A stretch of DNA of 64,000 nt from NCBI GenBank assembly GCA_964638715.1, contig CAZWZF010000021.1:1-64000 (forward strand). The letters run 5' to 3'. This DNA is from JBAXQQ01 sp037131695. Lineage in GTDB: Bacteria > Armatimonadota > Hebobacteria > CAIYQO01. A model generated the notes under the pieces. That model saw only the letters and a list, made by a program, of their open reading frames with translations. It made no database searches and was not told the origin of the DNA. Below are positions 23,843 through 34,600 of this stretch, in pieces. Every line of letters starts with the position of its first letter. Positions within the stretch are counted from its first letter, which is position 1. The translations under genes and the position numbers were made by a program.

Positions 23843-25198
23843 TCATTTAACAACTTGAAAAATACTCTTCAGCACATCCCGGGTTGAATAGATATCATCC
23901 GGTTTTACCCGGCTATATTGCCACCAGCCTGCTGACAACAATAATATGGCGAAGACAAAAATTATTCTTTGCCCGTCTACAGTGAAAGAGCCGATATTAT
24001 GCTGCCATTTGCCGAAAGCTGATAATAGCGACCCGGTAAGCAAAGTCGCTATTCCGCCGGTCAATCCGACCCAGGCGTAATATATCGCCGTATATGCGGT
24101 ATTTTGTTCCACCGGGATAACGCTGTTGAATAGAAGGCGTCCGGATGCCAGTGCGAGTCCATTTGCGATTGCGCCATACAGCAAATACAACCCGATACAC
24201 AGAAATATTGCATAAGAAATATTTCGCGGCATCAACAGCCACCCCACTGGCAAAAACAAAGCAACTGCCGACACTATCATCAAAATTGGCCTGCTGCCTA
24301 CCTTATCCGTCAGTTTTCCTAAAAACAAACCAGATAATGCGCCGCCAATCATTACCGCGATATCCAACGCTACCACATTTCCCGGCGAAACTCCCAGCTT
24401 TTCCTTAACATACAAAGGCAAAAAACTGACTAATAGCGTAGTTCCAAAGTTAACACACCCTATACCGGTGAGAAAAGCGACAAAATTGCTATCGCGCAAT
24501 GCAAGGAAAAGGTTTGTCCGGTGTGTCCCGGGTTCAATTACTTCATCCTGCGGGTCGCCACCTGGCACTTTAAACATCGCCAGAACACCAAGGATACCGG
24601 CAAAACAGCCAATCGCTATCAATAATAAATAACCGGACAAACCAGTGCTGCTGCCTATTACCCGTCCGGCAATCCATAATGCGATGCCCGAGGTTATAGT
24701 ACCCAGCACTATGCTCATCCCGGTAACCTTGCCGCGAACATAATTGGGGATACATTCCTGCGCCCAGGGATAAGATGCTGTTTCAGCAAATGCCCGCAGT
24801 AGAGCGAATATTATCAGAATAGTAAATAAGAAGATTAATCCAACAGCATGTCCGAAATTCGATATTATCCAGGGAAGGAAAAGAAGCAATGCCATAACAA
24901 ATTTTCTAACGCCGTAACACCACAGAAAAACTTTTTTTCTGCCAAGACGGGTTGCAGTCGGTGAAAATGCCAATGCAAGCACCCCGCAAAATGGAAACAA
25001 CGACAACAACATGCCAATTTGTCCTTTTGGCAATCCCAATTCGTTAAGAAAAAGCAAGAATAAAGACCCGCCAAATGTCCAAAGATAAAAGATTGTATTT
25101 AACGCGCCACCCGTCAAAAACCACGGGATAGCGCGAATTTTTGCGGCATCACTTTTGTTATAGCCTGTATTTATTTTACCTTCTTCATCTTGCAGCAT
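23843..25198 (-). CDS. MFS sugar transporter
   Basis: This 451-residue membrane protein has about twelve hydrophobic segments in two halves. MFS motif A is recognisable in the loop SPTATRLGRKKVF after helix 2 and as GKLTDKVGSRPIL after helix 8. The N-terminal 25 residues are polar and cytoplasmic. It is immediately upstream of the GH29 fucosidase (6-base gap), so uptake of a fucose-containing saccharide is the simplest reading. The direction (import) is inferred. The region upstream (25199-25434) holds two palindromic elements but no further gene. Confidence 0.85.
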   Translation of the reverse strand: MLQDEEGKINTGYNKSDAAKIRAIPWFLTGGALNTIFYLWTFGGSLFLLFLNELGLPKGQIGMLLSLFPFCGVLALAFSPTATRLGRKKVFLWCYGVRKFVMALLLFLPWIISNFGHAVGLIFLFTILIIFALLRAFAETASYPWAQECIPNYVRGKVTGMSIVLGTITSGIALWIAGRVIGSSTGLSGYLLLIAIGCFAGILGVLAMFKVPGGDPQDEVIEPGTHRTNLFLALRDSNFVAFLTGIGCVNFGTTLLVSFLPLYVKEKLGVSPGNVVALDIAVMIGGALSGLFLGKLTDKVGSRPILMIVSAVALFLPVGWLLMPRNISYAIFLCIGLYLLYGAIANGLALASGRLLFNSVIPVEQNTAYTAIYYAWVGLTGGIATLLTGSLLSAFGKWQHNIGSFTVDGQRIIFVFAILLLSAGWWQYSRVKPDDIYSTRDVLKSIFQVVK

Positions 25199-25216
25199 AT
25201 ATTATCCAAAATTTAA

Positions 25217-25267
25217 TGTATCACGAGCTTCCAGCTCGTGAATCGCAAGCAGAATGCTTGCAATACA
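25217..25267. repeat. Twin-hairpin element closed by an outer stem
   Basis: CACGAGCT/AGCTCGTG (25222-25240) and GCAAGCA/TGCTTGC (25245-25261) are two perfect hairpins with 3-base loops, enclosed by TGTAT/ATACA. The whole forms a 51-base three-way junction. Confidence 0.6.
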
Positions 25268-25309
25268 TTTTTTTAATATAGATTTTACAAAACCTTCATA
25301 ATTTCAAAC

Positions 25310-25367
25310 CTTGCGACACCCCAATGGGACTGACACCGTCATGGCTTCGCCACTCGGTGTCAGTCCC
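25310..25367. repeat. 58-bp palindromic repeat, copy 1
   Basis: GGGACTGACACCG (25326-25338) pairs with CGGTGTCAGTCCC (25355-25367). The 58-base unit recurs at 52026-52083 with the same length and about 51 of 58 bases identical by eye. Confidence 0.65.
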
Positions 25368-25434
25368 TTATTTATACTCAAAATTTCAATGTGAAACAAT
25401 GAAAAATTAGGTTTTCAAGAGTCTTCATAATTTA

Positions 25435-26910
25435 CTACCCAATCATACCAGACCCGGTCGACGCGCTGCTTTTCGCCTTTACGTTGGTCTGTTTTTCGCG
25501 TCCACCTTCCTGTAGTGTCGGTGGCTCTATCTCATCATACTGCAAATCTACATCAACATCAGTCAGCCAGGCGACGCCGGTACCATCTACCACAAAATCT
25601 ATCCACACCAGGTAATCAAAATGCTCTTTTGGCACCTTTAATTCCGGCACGGTAATCTGCACCCAGCCATCACTGGTTCCTGTTATCGGGGTAGACTGGC
25701 ACACATCCAGCCATTCAACATGCGGAGTCGGATACCATACAAAGGTGTGATAACGCAACCTGACAGACGCCCCTATTCCAACTACATCTTTCGTCATTAT
25801 TTTACCGGTAATATTCAGCCGGGTACTTTGCGGTATCTGAGATGGCGGAACAGCCGACCATACGGTTTCTTCTGACTTTTCATTGATTATCCGCAGTGAA
25901 CCCTTTGCGACGTGACCGACTTCCTTATCCCAAACCAGTTGCGGCGGTTTTTGTACAAATGCGCTGCAGTCATCTGGCTTGTGGATATCGCAGCCATGTT
26001 CAAACGAATTCATCCCCAGATCAAGGCGAGGACGTTCGTGCTGTTCCCAATCATCCAGGGTAATCTGCACCGGACGCGACTGCGCCAGCATCTGGTTAGC
26101 CGTTTCATCATCGAGATAATATATCCGATAATTAAATGTCCAGCTTTCACCCGGATGTATTTTGCGGTCAAGTTTTGCACAGCAATGCAGGTCGTAAAAC
26201 ATATCGCAAATAGGCCAGAACGGTTCTAATGGACTGTTATCTACAGTGACCACCGGACAACCCGACGGAGATGGTTCACCAAAGAAACCTGCTGTTGAAG
26301 TTGGACCATTTTGTAGTGAATGAACTTTATGACCGTAATGCAACTGGTGCTGATGTGGGAATCGCCAGATGGTCTCATCTTTATCTGTCATCAGGGTGCA
26401 GCTATAACGCTTTTCCGGTGCAAACAGCATACATCGTCCGGTACCATGAGGGTAAACGTTGTTATATTCGAAACCCCATTCATGAAATGGCGGTGTAAAT
26501 GGCTCGGAACCAAGATATACCAGCGAAGTGCTAAGCTGCCAGCGATATTCGCGGGTGGTGAAATCTGCAGTAAGGATAGCTATGGTCTCCGACCGCCAAT
26601 TCTTGTCCGCAGTCATCCCTAATCCCCGTAAAGTTACCGTCTCGCCATCAGCATCAACCTGGTAAGAGAAATCCGTTATTTCAGTCGCTGGCGATGGTGT
26701 GATTAATAATATTTTTAATCCCAGCACATAACAAAGATGAGTTTCCTTTACTATTTCAGTAATAAGCTCCCCCGGTGTATCCATCGACCGAAGCAGCCAG
26801 TCGATGTAACCCTGACTGGTAATAAGTGCCACAGTACGCCCATGGTCATTAATGGTATAACAGTTGTTGCCTACTGGTACAACTTGAAACTCCGGCATAA
26901 CAGCATTCAT
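25435..26910 (-). CDS. Unknown carbohydrate-associated protein
   Basis: This 491-residue protein has no signal peptide and I do not recognise its family. The N-terminal 300 residues are beta-rich with many aromatic residues (PFHEWGFEYNNVYPHG, YSCTLMTDKDETIWRFPHQHQLHYGHK). A separate C-terminal part (about 320-465) looks like a carbohydrate-binding-type beta-sandwich (GSLRIINEKSEETVW, LNITGKIMTKDVVGIGASVRLRYH, WVQITVPELKVP, VAWLTDVDVDLQ). The last 25 residues are low-complexity. AGAGG lies upstream of the ATG. It sits within the glycosidase cluster, so a role in glycan binding or cleavage is likely. Confidence 0.6.
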   Translation of the reverse strand: MNAVMPEFQVVPVGNNCYTINDHGRTVALITSQGYIDWLLRSMDTPGELITEIVKETHLCYVLGLKILLITPSPATEITDFSYQVDADGETVTLRGLGMTADKNWRSETIAILTADFTTREYRWQLSTSLVYLGSEPFTPPFHEWGFEYNNVYPHGTGRCMLFAPEKRYSCTLMTDKDETIWRFPHQHQLHYGHKVHSLQNGPTSTAGFFGEPSPSGCPVVTVDNSPLEPFWPICDMFYDLHCCAKLDRKIHPGESWTFNYRIYYLDDETANQMLAQSRPVQITLDDWEQHERPRLDLGMNSFEHGCDIHKPDDCSAFVQKPPQLVWDKEVGHVAKGSLRIINEKSEETVWSAVPPSQIPQSTRLNITGKIMTKDVVGIGASVRLRYHTFVWYPTPHVEWLDVCQSTPITGTSDGWVQITVPELKVPKEHFDYLVWIDFVVDGTGVAWLTDVDVDLQYDEIEPPTLQEGGREKQTNVKAKSSASTGSGMIG

Positions 26911-26968
26911 AGAAAACCTCTTCTTTTTTAAATTTTACATCGATAAACAGGATTTAAGGGATAAATAA

Positions 26969-27076
26969 TACAGTACTTTCGCTTTCAAGATAAATCTGCT
27001 TTAAAAATGGTCGCTTCGACAAACTCTGCGACCGGTCACTGAGACTGTCGAAGTGACTTCAAGCGAAAGTCCTGTA
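26969..27076. repeat. Nested inverted-repeat element of 108 bp
   Basis: An outer pair (TACAGTACTTTCGCTT at 26969-26984 and its complement at 27061-27076, one mismatch) encloses an inner pair (TCGCTTCGACA at 27011-27021 and TGTCGAAGTGA at 27046-27056, one mismatch). The inner motif CGGTCACTGAG plus CGAAGTGACTT recurs at 57159-57184. The rest of the gap before 27183 shows no gene. Confidence 0.5.
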
Positions 27077-27182
27077 ATAAAATCATCTTAATTATAATCA
27101 ATAATTCTGGTAAATATTTTGTATTCCTGTTAAATTCTCAATTCTCAATTTTACTCCATCCTGCCCATCCATGTTAATTCTT

Positions 27183-29411
27183 TTACTGTTTCATCTCAAA
27201 AACTCTAAACCCATACGCGCCGATATTCATTTCTAATGCTTTTTCACCTGATATCACACCGTCTGATGTTAATTCCGGATTTACCATGGATGATAATATT
27301 TCTCTGGTTTTCCATTCCTGTCGGTGCGGGTTTGTGGTGCATTTGCAGTCTATCGTTTCGCTGAGACGTACTTTAACAGTAGCAGGACGATCGGCGAATT
27401 GGATGATAACTAACAGACAGCGGTTGGCGGTTGGACGCAGCAATCCTACAACTGCCTGGTCGCCTTCAACTTTTACACCTTCAATACTCAGCGGGGTATC
27501 AGCGCCGATAATTGGATCATCGGCACGCAATCGCAATATTTTCAGGAACTCTTCATAACCTTTGCGGCGGTTTTCGATATCGTTTGCCAATGCACCAGCG
27601 GGTGGCGAGTCAGACAACTGACGGAATGTCAGCGGGTCATTCAGGTATTCGGCATGTGTCTTGAAAGTCGTAGGTCCCGCCAGCATTGACACTACCGTCC
27701 ACGGCCTGGCTTCCTCGGAACAATATCCTTCTACGCCATCTTCGCTGATTGCTCCTGGTAATAATGAGGCGTAGCGAATCAGCAGGTAATCACGCGCCAT
27801 TTCCGGTGAAATTCGTGCCGGTGGTTCACCCAATTCCTTGGGACCGCCACCCATGCCATGGTCCCAATATGCCTTTTTAATAAATGGCACCATTGGGGTA
27901 TAGCGACCAGTGGTGATGTCGGCAACGACTTGCTCCACTAACCCGGAATCTTCATCAACCAGAATGGCATCTTTGCCGGAATTACGGATAGTTTCCGCTA
28001 ATTCCGCTACCTGATCCTCGACAGAATTACGCGTTTCACCTGGCCAGAACCAGCGGGCATGATTGCTGGCACGCGGGATACATCCGTCAATGAAGACACC
28101 GTTCCAGCCGCGTTCCAACAAACTATCCAACTGATCAAGCATAAATTTTCGCCAACCGGTAGAACCCGGGTCAGCATCTGGGGCATAACCTACGAAATTC
28201 GTAGCCGGGGTAGAATCCCATGCGTAAAAAAGTTCCTGGTTAGGTCGGTGCGTCCACCAGTCACGGCGTTCTTTCACCTCTGGCGCGGTCTTGTCCAACC
28301 CAACGGTAGTAAACCATATTCCCACATGAAAACCGAGTTCATGCATCCATTTCAGCATCACCTGCTCTGCCGCTGCCCCACCAGCTTCTTCTGAAGCATG
28401 GTAATGTAGCGGACTGAGAAAGTTCGTCACCACCGGGTTTGGGGATACCGCCATGATGGCATCATAACCCCAATCACGCCAGCGTTTCAGCATCACATAA
28501 AGCGCCGGGTCATCCAGGTGGGTAAACTCTTTATATGCACCCGGGAACAAATGAAGTTCAATACAGCTTCGCCGTTTCACCCAGTCGGCAACTTGCGGCG
28601 GATGAATACCATATCGGGCATCAGCATTATCACGCCAATCGCGAATCAATTGTACCGGTCTGCCAACTGTCGGTTTTATCTTTAAATCACCGCCAAATAT
28701 ATGCGACTGTCCGGGCAGTAATAACCGATCCGGCATCCAATTAATAACACAAGTTGCGGTATTATTCAACTCACCGGGACGCAACCATAAAGTTGGACGA
28801 CCATCCATCATAAATTCAAATTGCATCCCATTTGCAGACGAAGGATTGTGCAGATATACCAGCGGTAGTGCAAGACCAATACAACCATGAGGAAAAGGCA
28901 TTCCGGGTTCTACTAAATCAGTGATTTTCCCCACCCCATGAGTACGCCCGCCATAACTATGAGCACTGGCAAATTCAGCATTATCGCCAAGATACAAATT
29001 ACAAATCTGTAATTCTACCAGGCACAACGGTAAACGCTGACCACCAGCATATTGCGGGTTGCGAAGTTGCATTGAAATGCTTAATTCACCATTTATATCA
29101 CGAAACTCTACCGATGCTTCAATGCGTGAATTACCGGCAAAAGCGCGGTATCCGGTAATGTCACCATTCTCAGACAAAGTTTCAACCCGACAAGATTCAT
29201 CATTTCCAGCAAACAATACCGGATTAAAATTCGTATCTGCCCATGCCGGCAAACCCTCACCGGAATCAACAGTTCCCCAAACATTAAAAAGGTTTGCCCC
29301 GCGAACCTTAACACGCACCGGCGCATTTACAGAAATACCATTCGGCATCTGCCAGCACAATTGCAAACCATTTTCTTTAGTGTAAGTCACTGTTGACTGC
29401 ATTTTATTCAC
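27183..29411 (-). CDS. Large TIM-barrel glycosidase-like protein
   Basis: This 742-residue protein lacks a signal peptide. A beta-sandwich N-terminal domain (about 1-260) is followed by a TIM barrel (about 265-600) with landmarks IELHLFPGAYKEF, YDAIMAVSPNPVV, FHVGIWFTTVGLD, GWNGVFIDGCIPRA and KDAILVDEDSGLV; the Asp residues in FIDGC and VDEDSG are candidate catalytic or binding residues, as in clan GH-D-like enzymes. The C-terminal domain ends in GAYGFRVFEMKQ. AAAGGTGA precedes the start. A decayed relative of its 3' end lies at 18914-19110. Substrate unknown; alpha-galactosidase-like chemistry is possible but unproven. Confidence 0.6.
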   Translation of the reverse strand: MNKMQSTVTYTKENGLQLCWQMPNGISVNAPVRVKVRGANLFNVWGTVDSGEGLPAWADTNFNPVLFAGNDESCRVETLSENGDITGYRAFAGNSRIEASVEFRDINGELSISMQLRNPQYAGGQRLPLCLVELQICNLYLGDNAEFASAHSYGGRTHGVGKITDLVEPGMPFPHGCIGLALPLVYLHNPSSANGMQFEFMMDGRPTLWLRPGELNNTATCVINWMPDRLLLPGQSHIFGGDLKIKPTVGRPVQLIRDWRDNADARYGIHPPQVADWVKRRSCIELHLFPGAYKEFTHLDDPALYVMLKRWRDWGYDAIMAVSPNPVVTNFLSPLHYHASEEAGGAAAEQVMLKWMHELGFHVGIWFTTVGLDKTAPEVKERRDWWTHRPNQELFYAWDSTPATNFVGYAPDADPGSTGWRKFMLDQLDSLLERGWNGVFIDGCIPRASNHARWFWPGETRNSVEDQVAELAETIRNSGKDAILVDEDSGLVEQVVADITTGRYTPMVPFIKKAYWDHGMGGGPKELGEPPARISPEMARDYLLIRYASLLPGAISEDGVEGYCSEEARPWTVVSMLAGPTTFKTHAEYLNDPLTFRQLSDSPPAGALANDIENRRKGYEEFLKILRLRADDPIIGADTPLSIEGVKVEGDQAVVGLLRPTANRCLLVIIQFADRPATVKVRLSETIDCKCTTNPHRQEWKTREILSSMVNPELTSDGVISGEKALEMNIGAYGFRVFEMKQ

Positions 29412-29466
29412 CTTTAAATAATATTAATCAGATATGTCCGATCTGACCAATCCGTCTGATAATTAA

Positions 29467-31500
29467 TTATCCAACAACAACCGGCAATTCACAACCGGTA
29501 ATCGAATACACATGACTTGCCTCTACTTGGTATGATTCAGACTGTGGCAATTCTGTTCCGGCTGTCACATCAAACAGTTTACCCGGCAGTTTCACATCAC
29601 GATCAGCAAAGTTCCAGAAGGTGGAGGTTTTACCATCTTTATCATGCCATAATATGCCTAAGCCATCTTCCTGCAGGAATCGCATCTTCATATTATTCAT
29701 CACCGCATGATAATCTGCCAATGCCTGGCGATGGTCATCTCCCCATACTTCATCAATACGTTTGCCGTCTTTAAATAGCGGTGCCCCTACTGAAGTTTTG
29801 TGTGCCATGGCATAAAATAGTGCCGCGGCATCATTTGCGCGCGGGTCTTCGTATGTTTTTCCGGTTGGTATGGTGGTGTAGTCATTACCCAGTCCTACTT
29901 TATAAACCACCCAACAACGATCTATAGAATACGAACGCGGACAGCCATGTTGTGGTTGTCCCCACGGACCGAATGATTCGATTAAGAACTCTACTCCATC
30001 ATCCTGCAATTCCTTGAATGCCTGGCAAATCTCGCGCCACTGAGTGGTGCATTTTCCATTTTGATAATTAACCGGCATGAAACCAAGATTGTAAAAACTG
30101 TCGAACAGATAACCATTCAAACCGGATTCCTGGTTAATTTTTTTAAGACAATCTACCCAGTATTTGCGCGGGCCTTCGCGCTTGAAATCAAGAATAGCGA
30201 ACCCGTCGGTATAAGCACCGCCATAACGAATGCGGGTGTCTTCCATACGCACAAACCACGCATCATCGGTATGTTCTATTGGATTAAACTGTAACGGACT
30301 CAAGCGTGACTGGTCGTTATTTGTCCATGAAAATGCCCGGATGCCGTGTTGTTTACATCGATCAATGAATATTTTCAGTTTTTCCGGCCCGCCAAGTTCC
30401 GGCGCGGTTTCATATTCACGACCACTGCACATATTGCCTTCGTTGGCAGCACCGATAGATGCAGTCATGTCTGATTTATTCAGATTATCTATGAATAATT
30501 CTTTAAACCCGAGATTAATTGCTGCCGGCAATAAGTCGCGGAAATATGTGTCAATAGTAAATTTTACCCAATAATTATGTGAAAGCCGCGGGATAGTCGG
30601 CACTTCTTTCATGCCGAATTCGCCGCGGGCGCGGTCATGAACTTCGTCAATTACCCAGGTCCATACATTGCGAATAGCAGTCTCTGATTTATGCGCAGTA
30701 TTAAGCAGAATCATTTTTGGCGAAGTTTTATACGCGGTTGCCTGGTCAAAGATATGTTTATCAAAGGTTTTCAATTCTGCCTTGCCGACATCACGCGCAA
30801 TGGTAGTGCGAATCAAATCTACATGATCAAACACACCCATCAGCACACGGCTATCTTTGTATTGAAAGTCGAAAGCTTGGTGAGATGCCCATCGCGGCAG
30901 ATTGTGGGTCATATTTTTGTTGTACAGTTCTGGTGCCCAGTAAATTACGCCTTCGGTAGTCCAAGCGGTATCCGGTTTAAAAGTTACCAGCGGGTCAGAA
31001 CATGACGATTGCGACACTACTGTTGCTCCATTTATATCGCCATCTAATTCCCAACTTGCACGGTCAAACAAGTAAAACAGCGGTACATCCTGGCTTTCAT
31101 ATTCATAATGATACGAAAAACCGTCGAACTTTATGCCATTAAAACTATCGCTTGCTTTACACAAAACCAGGTCAATTTTACCGGTACCGGCAGGTTCTTC
31201 GTTATCCCAGTCGCTTAAATCATGAATCGGGTCAAAGCTGTGGTCGCGCATAAGATTAACCTGTAATGGTCGAAAATCTGCACCTAACTTGATGCGAATT
31301 TCGTCTGCAGATTCATCAACACCAAGTAGCTGCAATTTTGCAATTTCAAGACCGGTAAAGGTTTGAGTATATGGGAATAACGGCAAGCGTCCGGAACGCA
31401 CCAGAGTATCGCCAATCCAAATCTTGCCCAATCCGACAAAAAAGTCGCAATCGGTTAATACTTCAAACCGATTGGAACCTAAAACTAACAATTGATTCAT
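29467..31500 (-). CDS. TIM-barrel glycosidase-like protein
   Basis: This 677-residue protein has no signal peptide once the ATG at 31500 is used. That start has GTGGAG 6 bases upstream; the longer frame to 31548 runs into an inverted repeat. The N-terminal part (about 1-290) is beta-rich. The barrel part shows LGFKELFIDNLNKSD, HGIRAFSWTNNDQS, DGFAILDFKREGPRKYWVDCLKK, LNGYLFDSFYNLGF and VEFLIESFGPWG; the Asp in FDSFYN and the Glu in IESFGP are candidate active-site residues. The order resembles clan GH-D (GH27/31/36)-like enzymes. It follows the 1034-residue secreted glycosidase-like gene on the same strand. Confidence 0.6.
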   Translation of the reverse strand: MNQLLVLGSNRFEVLTDCDFFVGLGKIWIGDTLVRSGRLPLFPYTQTFTGLEIAKLQLLGVDESADEIRIKLGADFRPLQVNLMRDHSFDPIHDLSDWDNEEPAGTGKIDLVLCKASDSFNGIKFDGFSYHYEYESQDVPLFYLFDRASWELDGDINGATVVSQSSCSDPLVTFKPDTAWTTEGVIYWAPELYNKNMTHNLPRWASHQAFDFQYKDSRVLMGVFDHVDLIRTTIARDVGKAELKTFDKHIFDQATAYKTSPKMILLNTAHKSETAIRNVWTWVIDEVHDRARGEFGMKEVPTIPRLSHNYWVKFTIDTYFRDLLPAAINLGFKELFIDNLNKSDMTASIGAANEGNMCSGREYETAPELGGPEKLKIFIDRCKQHGIRAFSWTNNDQSRLSPLQFNPIEHTDDAWFVRMEDTRIRYGGAYTDGFAILDFKREGPRKYWVDCLKKINQESGLNGYLFDSFYNLGFMPVNYQNGKCTTQWREICQAFKELQDDGVEFLIESFGPWGQPQHGCPRSYSIDRCWVVYKVGLGNDYTTIPTGKTYEDPRANDAAALFYAMAHKTSVGAPLFKDGKRIDEVWGDDHRQALADYHAVMNNMKMRFLQEDGLGILWHDKDGKTSTFWNFADRDVKLPGKLFDVTAGTELPQSESYQVEASHVYSITGCELPVVVG

Positions 31501-31519
31501 GATTATCTCCACAAAAATG

Positions 31520-31610
31520 ATTTTAGACAAGATTAACATGATTAACAAGATTATTTGGCTTCGTCAATTGAGATATTCATCCTGTTAATCATGTTAATCT
31601 TGTCTAAAAT
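31520..31610. repeat. 91-bp element with 28-bp perfect inverted ends
   Basis: Positions 31520-31547 and 31583-31610 are exact reverse complements over 28 bases (core AAGATTAACATGATTAACA) with a 35-base loop. Related words occur near 42140-42165 and 48784-48812. Confidence 0.75.
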
Positions 31611-31629
31611 TCATATAACTGAAAACTCC

Positions 31630-34600
31630 CTATTTATTTGCCGGTGTTATTTCTGCTTCATCTGGCAATGTAAAACGGGTTAATGGCTGCATGCCTGCTG
31701 CTGCCTCATAGAATGTACCTATTGCTTCATTTATGCCGGCAGCATCGTTGGCTATTAGCGTTACAGATTCCTGGCGCGGACCAATTGCTTCCCGCTGCCA
31801 GGCAATGAATCCACGATTGCGACCGGGGAAATCACCGGCTTTAGGCACCATAGGCAGGAATTTGGCTCCTTGAATCATTTTGATAATCGCGTTATCTTCC
31901 GGAGTACCCAATAATATCATTGCTCCTTGTACGGCAAGTCCAGCCTGTAACGGTGAATTGGCATCGCCTGCTTTGATGGAACCACGCGGAGTGTAATCTA
32001 TACCAACCCAGGTGACAGCTTCTTCATCAGTTATAGTTCTCGCCTTGTATGCCTGTGCGACATCCATAATGGTAGCTTTTACTCCCCATGGTACCAGCAT
32101 TTTTTGCACTCTTTCCGCAGCGGTTTTATAATCACCGGTACCTGGAACAATAGTAACTGTCTGATTTTCACGAACAAATCGGTACAAATTAGCTTCCTCG
32201 CCATCTAACATAATCGCGCGGGATACACCGCCAACGATATTCGCATTACGAGAAGATGGTTTGTAAATAAAGCTTGATGTTGCTGATTTATTAGATAATA
32301 ATTCGGTAACTATTACTGTCCATTTCCCTGCGGCATCATTAGCGGCTAACGGCAAAGAAATCTGTAATGTGCCATCAGTTGTCGCCCGATACAGGTCATA
32401 ACGATTTACTAAAACCGGGTTAGCATCAATAGACTTATTTTTCGGAGTGTCTAAACGAGCTTGCAAAATCGGGTCGATAACCTGTACGCGCATCGGCACT
32501 GAACCAGATAAAAGTTGACCTTTAGTATCAACAAGACTGGCACTGAACGAGAATTGTATTGGATTTGCTTCACGGGTAAAGTCGCTGCTTATAACCGGGG
32601 TACCAACAGTAACACCACCGATAGGACGTGCAGTGCGGGCAAATACTCGCATCTGACCGGGACCGAAATTAAAGCTGCCTGATAACTCTTTCTTGGTGGC
32701 TTTCAATTCTTTAATATTCTCTCCAGTCATCGCATCATATACCGGACGACCATCATTCGTTAAAGTAATTTTAGCTGTAACCGGCAATATTATCTGGGTA
32801 GTTCCCTTTGCTCTATCATTTGTTGTATTAATTGCAAAGATATATTCTACATCACCAGCTGCATGTCGTTGAGCAATAACTTCCGGTTGATCGGTTTCAA
32901 ATATCGGTTTGATGCCAGCCTTAATTAACTGAGCAGACATTGCTTTTGACAGCGGTGTTGAACCTTCCAGATATTTTCCAACGGTCTGGTAAGGTGATAA
33001 TTTGCTCCAATCACGTTTCGGCGCAGCCATAATTTCTTTTACCAGCGCATCAACAGTCGCCTGATCCGGCAACCCTGGTGTCACACCTAAATCAAAAGCG
33101 CCTTTCACCTGTACAGCACTATCAGCAGTTTTTAATACTAAACCACCATTGGCAGCAAACTGTTCAAGTCCGCGAATTACTCTCGGTTCAAGATAATCTA
33201 TACTGGTCAGCAATACAGCCTTATGGTTAGCCTGCAATGAGCCATCAATAACATCTTCATCAACAATAGCATCAACCGGTTGCTGGCTTATCAAGCCTGC
33301 TATATATCCAAAAACCAGATTTCTACCATGTTTATAACCGTGGGCATAGTTCATCGAACGGTCTTTTGATTGCGCGTCAAGGTTATTTGACATTGAATAA
33401 AGCATCGCCACCTGTTTTGGGGTGTTTGGCATGGTGTTGAAAATAGTTCCCAAACGTCCCATAGCGCGGTTTGTTTCAATGATAGCCTGTTTTCCTGATG
33501 GAGTTTTGCCGGTCGGCTCAATCCATGGAGGGGTCATTACACCCTGAATGCCAACTGAAAATGAAAGATAATTTTCCACCCGCATGGTGTCATCAGTTAT
33601 ATTGCGATACCAAGTAGGCAAATACCAGTTGGGACGTGCGCGGTCTCTGGCACGTGCCATTTCCAGAAAATAAGAAGGACAATAATAGCCGCCGCTCAAA
33701 TCATCATATCCGCCGTGACCACTGGCAACATTCAGGCTGCGGGTCACGTTAAAATAATAACCATCAGTGAATGCAGTCCATCCATATTGGCTTTGGGTGT
33801 TATTTATCAAGCCGGGTTTTGCCTGATTTGCACCGTAGGCCGATTCGCGCCATGCTGCATCCATAAATCCTAATTTCCAGCTTCCCCATTCTTTCCATGC
33901 TGATACATCTTCCGGTTTAGTCGGGTCAACAGTATTATATTGGGGAGCTTTTTTGTCAAATGCGCTTTCAAAAGAACGAACCTGTGCCGGGATACCATGT
34001 GGAGACCACTCGCCAGTAACAGCATTTTTACCCCAGGTCAACCCTGGCTCATCATAAAAATTCAAACCAATGAAATTGGGAAACATTCTGTATTGAAAAA
34101 CCGCGCGGGTAGCTCTGCGAGTTCCGCCAAGCAAAACATACGGGTCGCTCCAGTCACATTCTGATCGCAATTCCATCTGGTGGCCGCCACCCATGATATT
34201 AACCGGCATTACATCAACACCGGCGCGAATATAATCTGTTAAATCAGCAGGATGGTCATACATTAAATTGTAACCCAATCCCCCATCTGCATCTCCCTGG
34301 ATTTTCTGGTTAGCTGCCCCTGCCGGTGATCCCCAATTTATTAATTTAAAGGTAGAACGGCGTAAATATGAATATACTTCAAATGGTGTAGTTGCGGTGG
34401 CTCCATTAACATCAACCTGCAAGGTATAATTTCCTGGTTTCAACAATCGGGCATCAATATTAAAATATTGGGTGTTGCGAACGGAATTATTCACCACATC
34501 AACAGCAGGAACAGCGAAGGTAAACCGCAGTTTGCTGCCATTATCGCTGGTAATTGTCGAAACCAGCGTATCTGCCGGTAATGCTGTCGCGTTTGAACGT

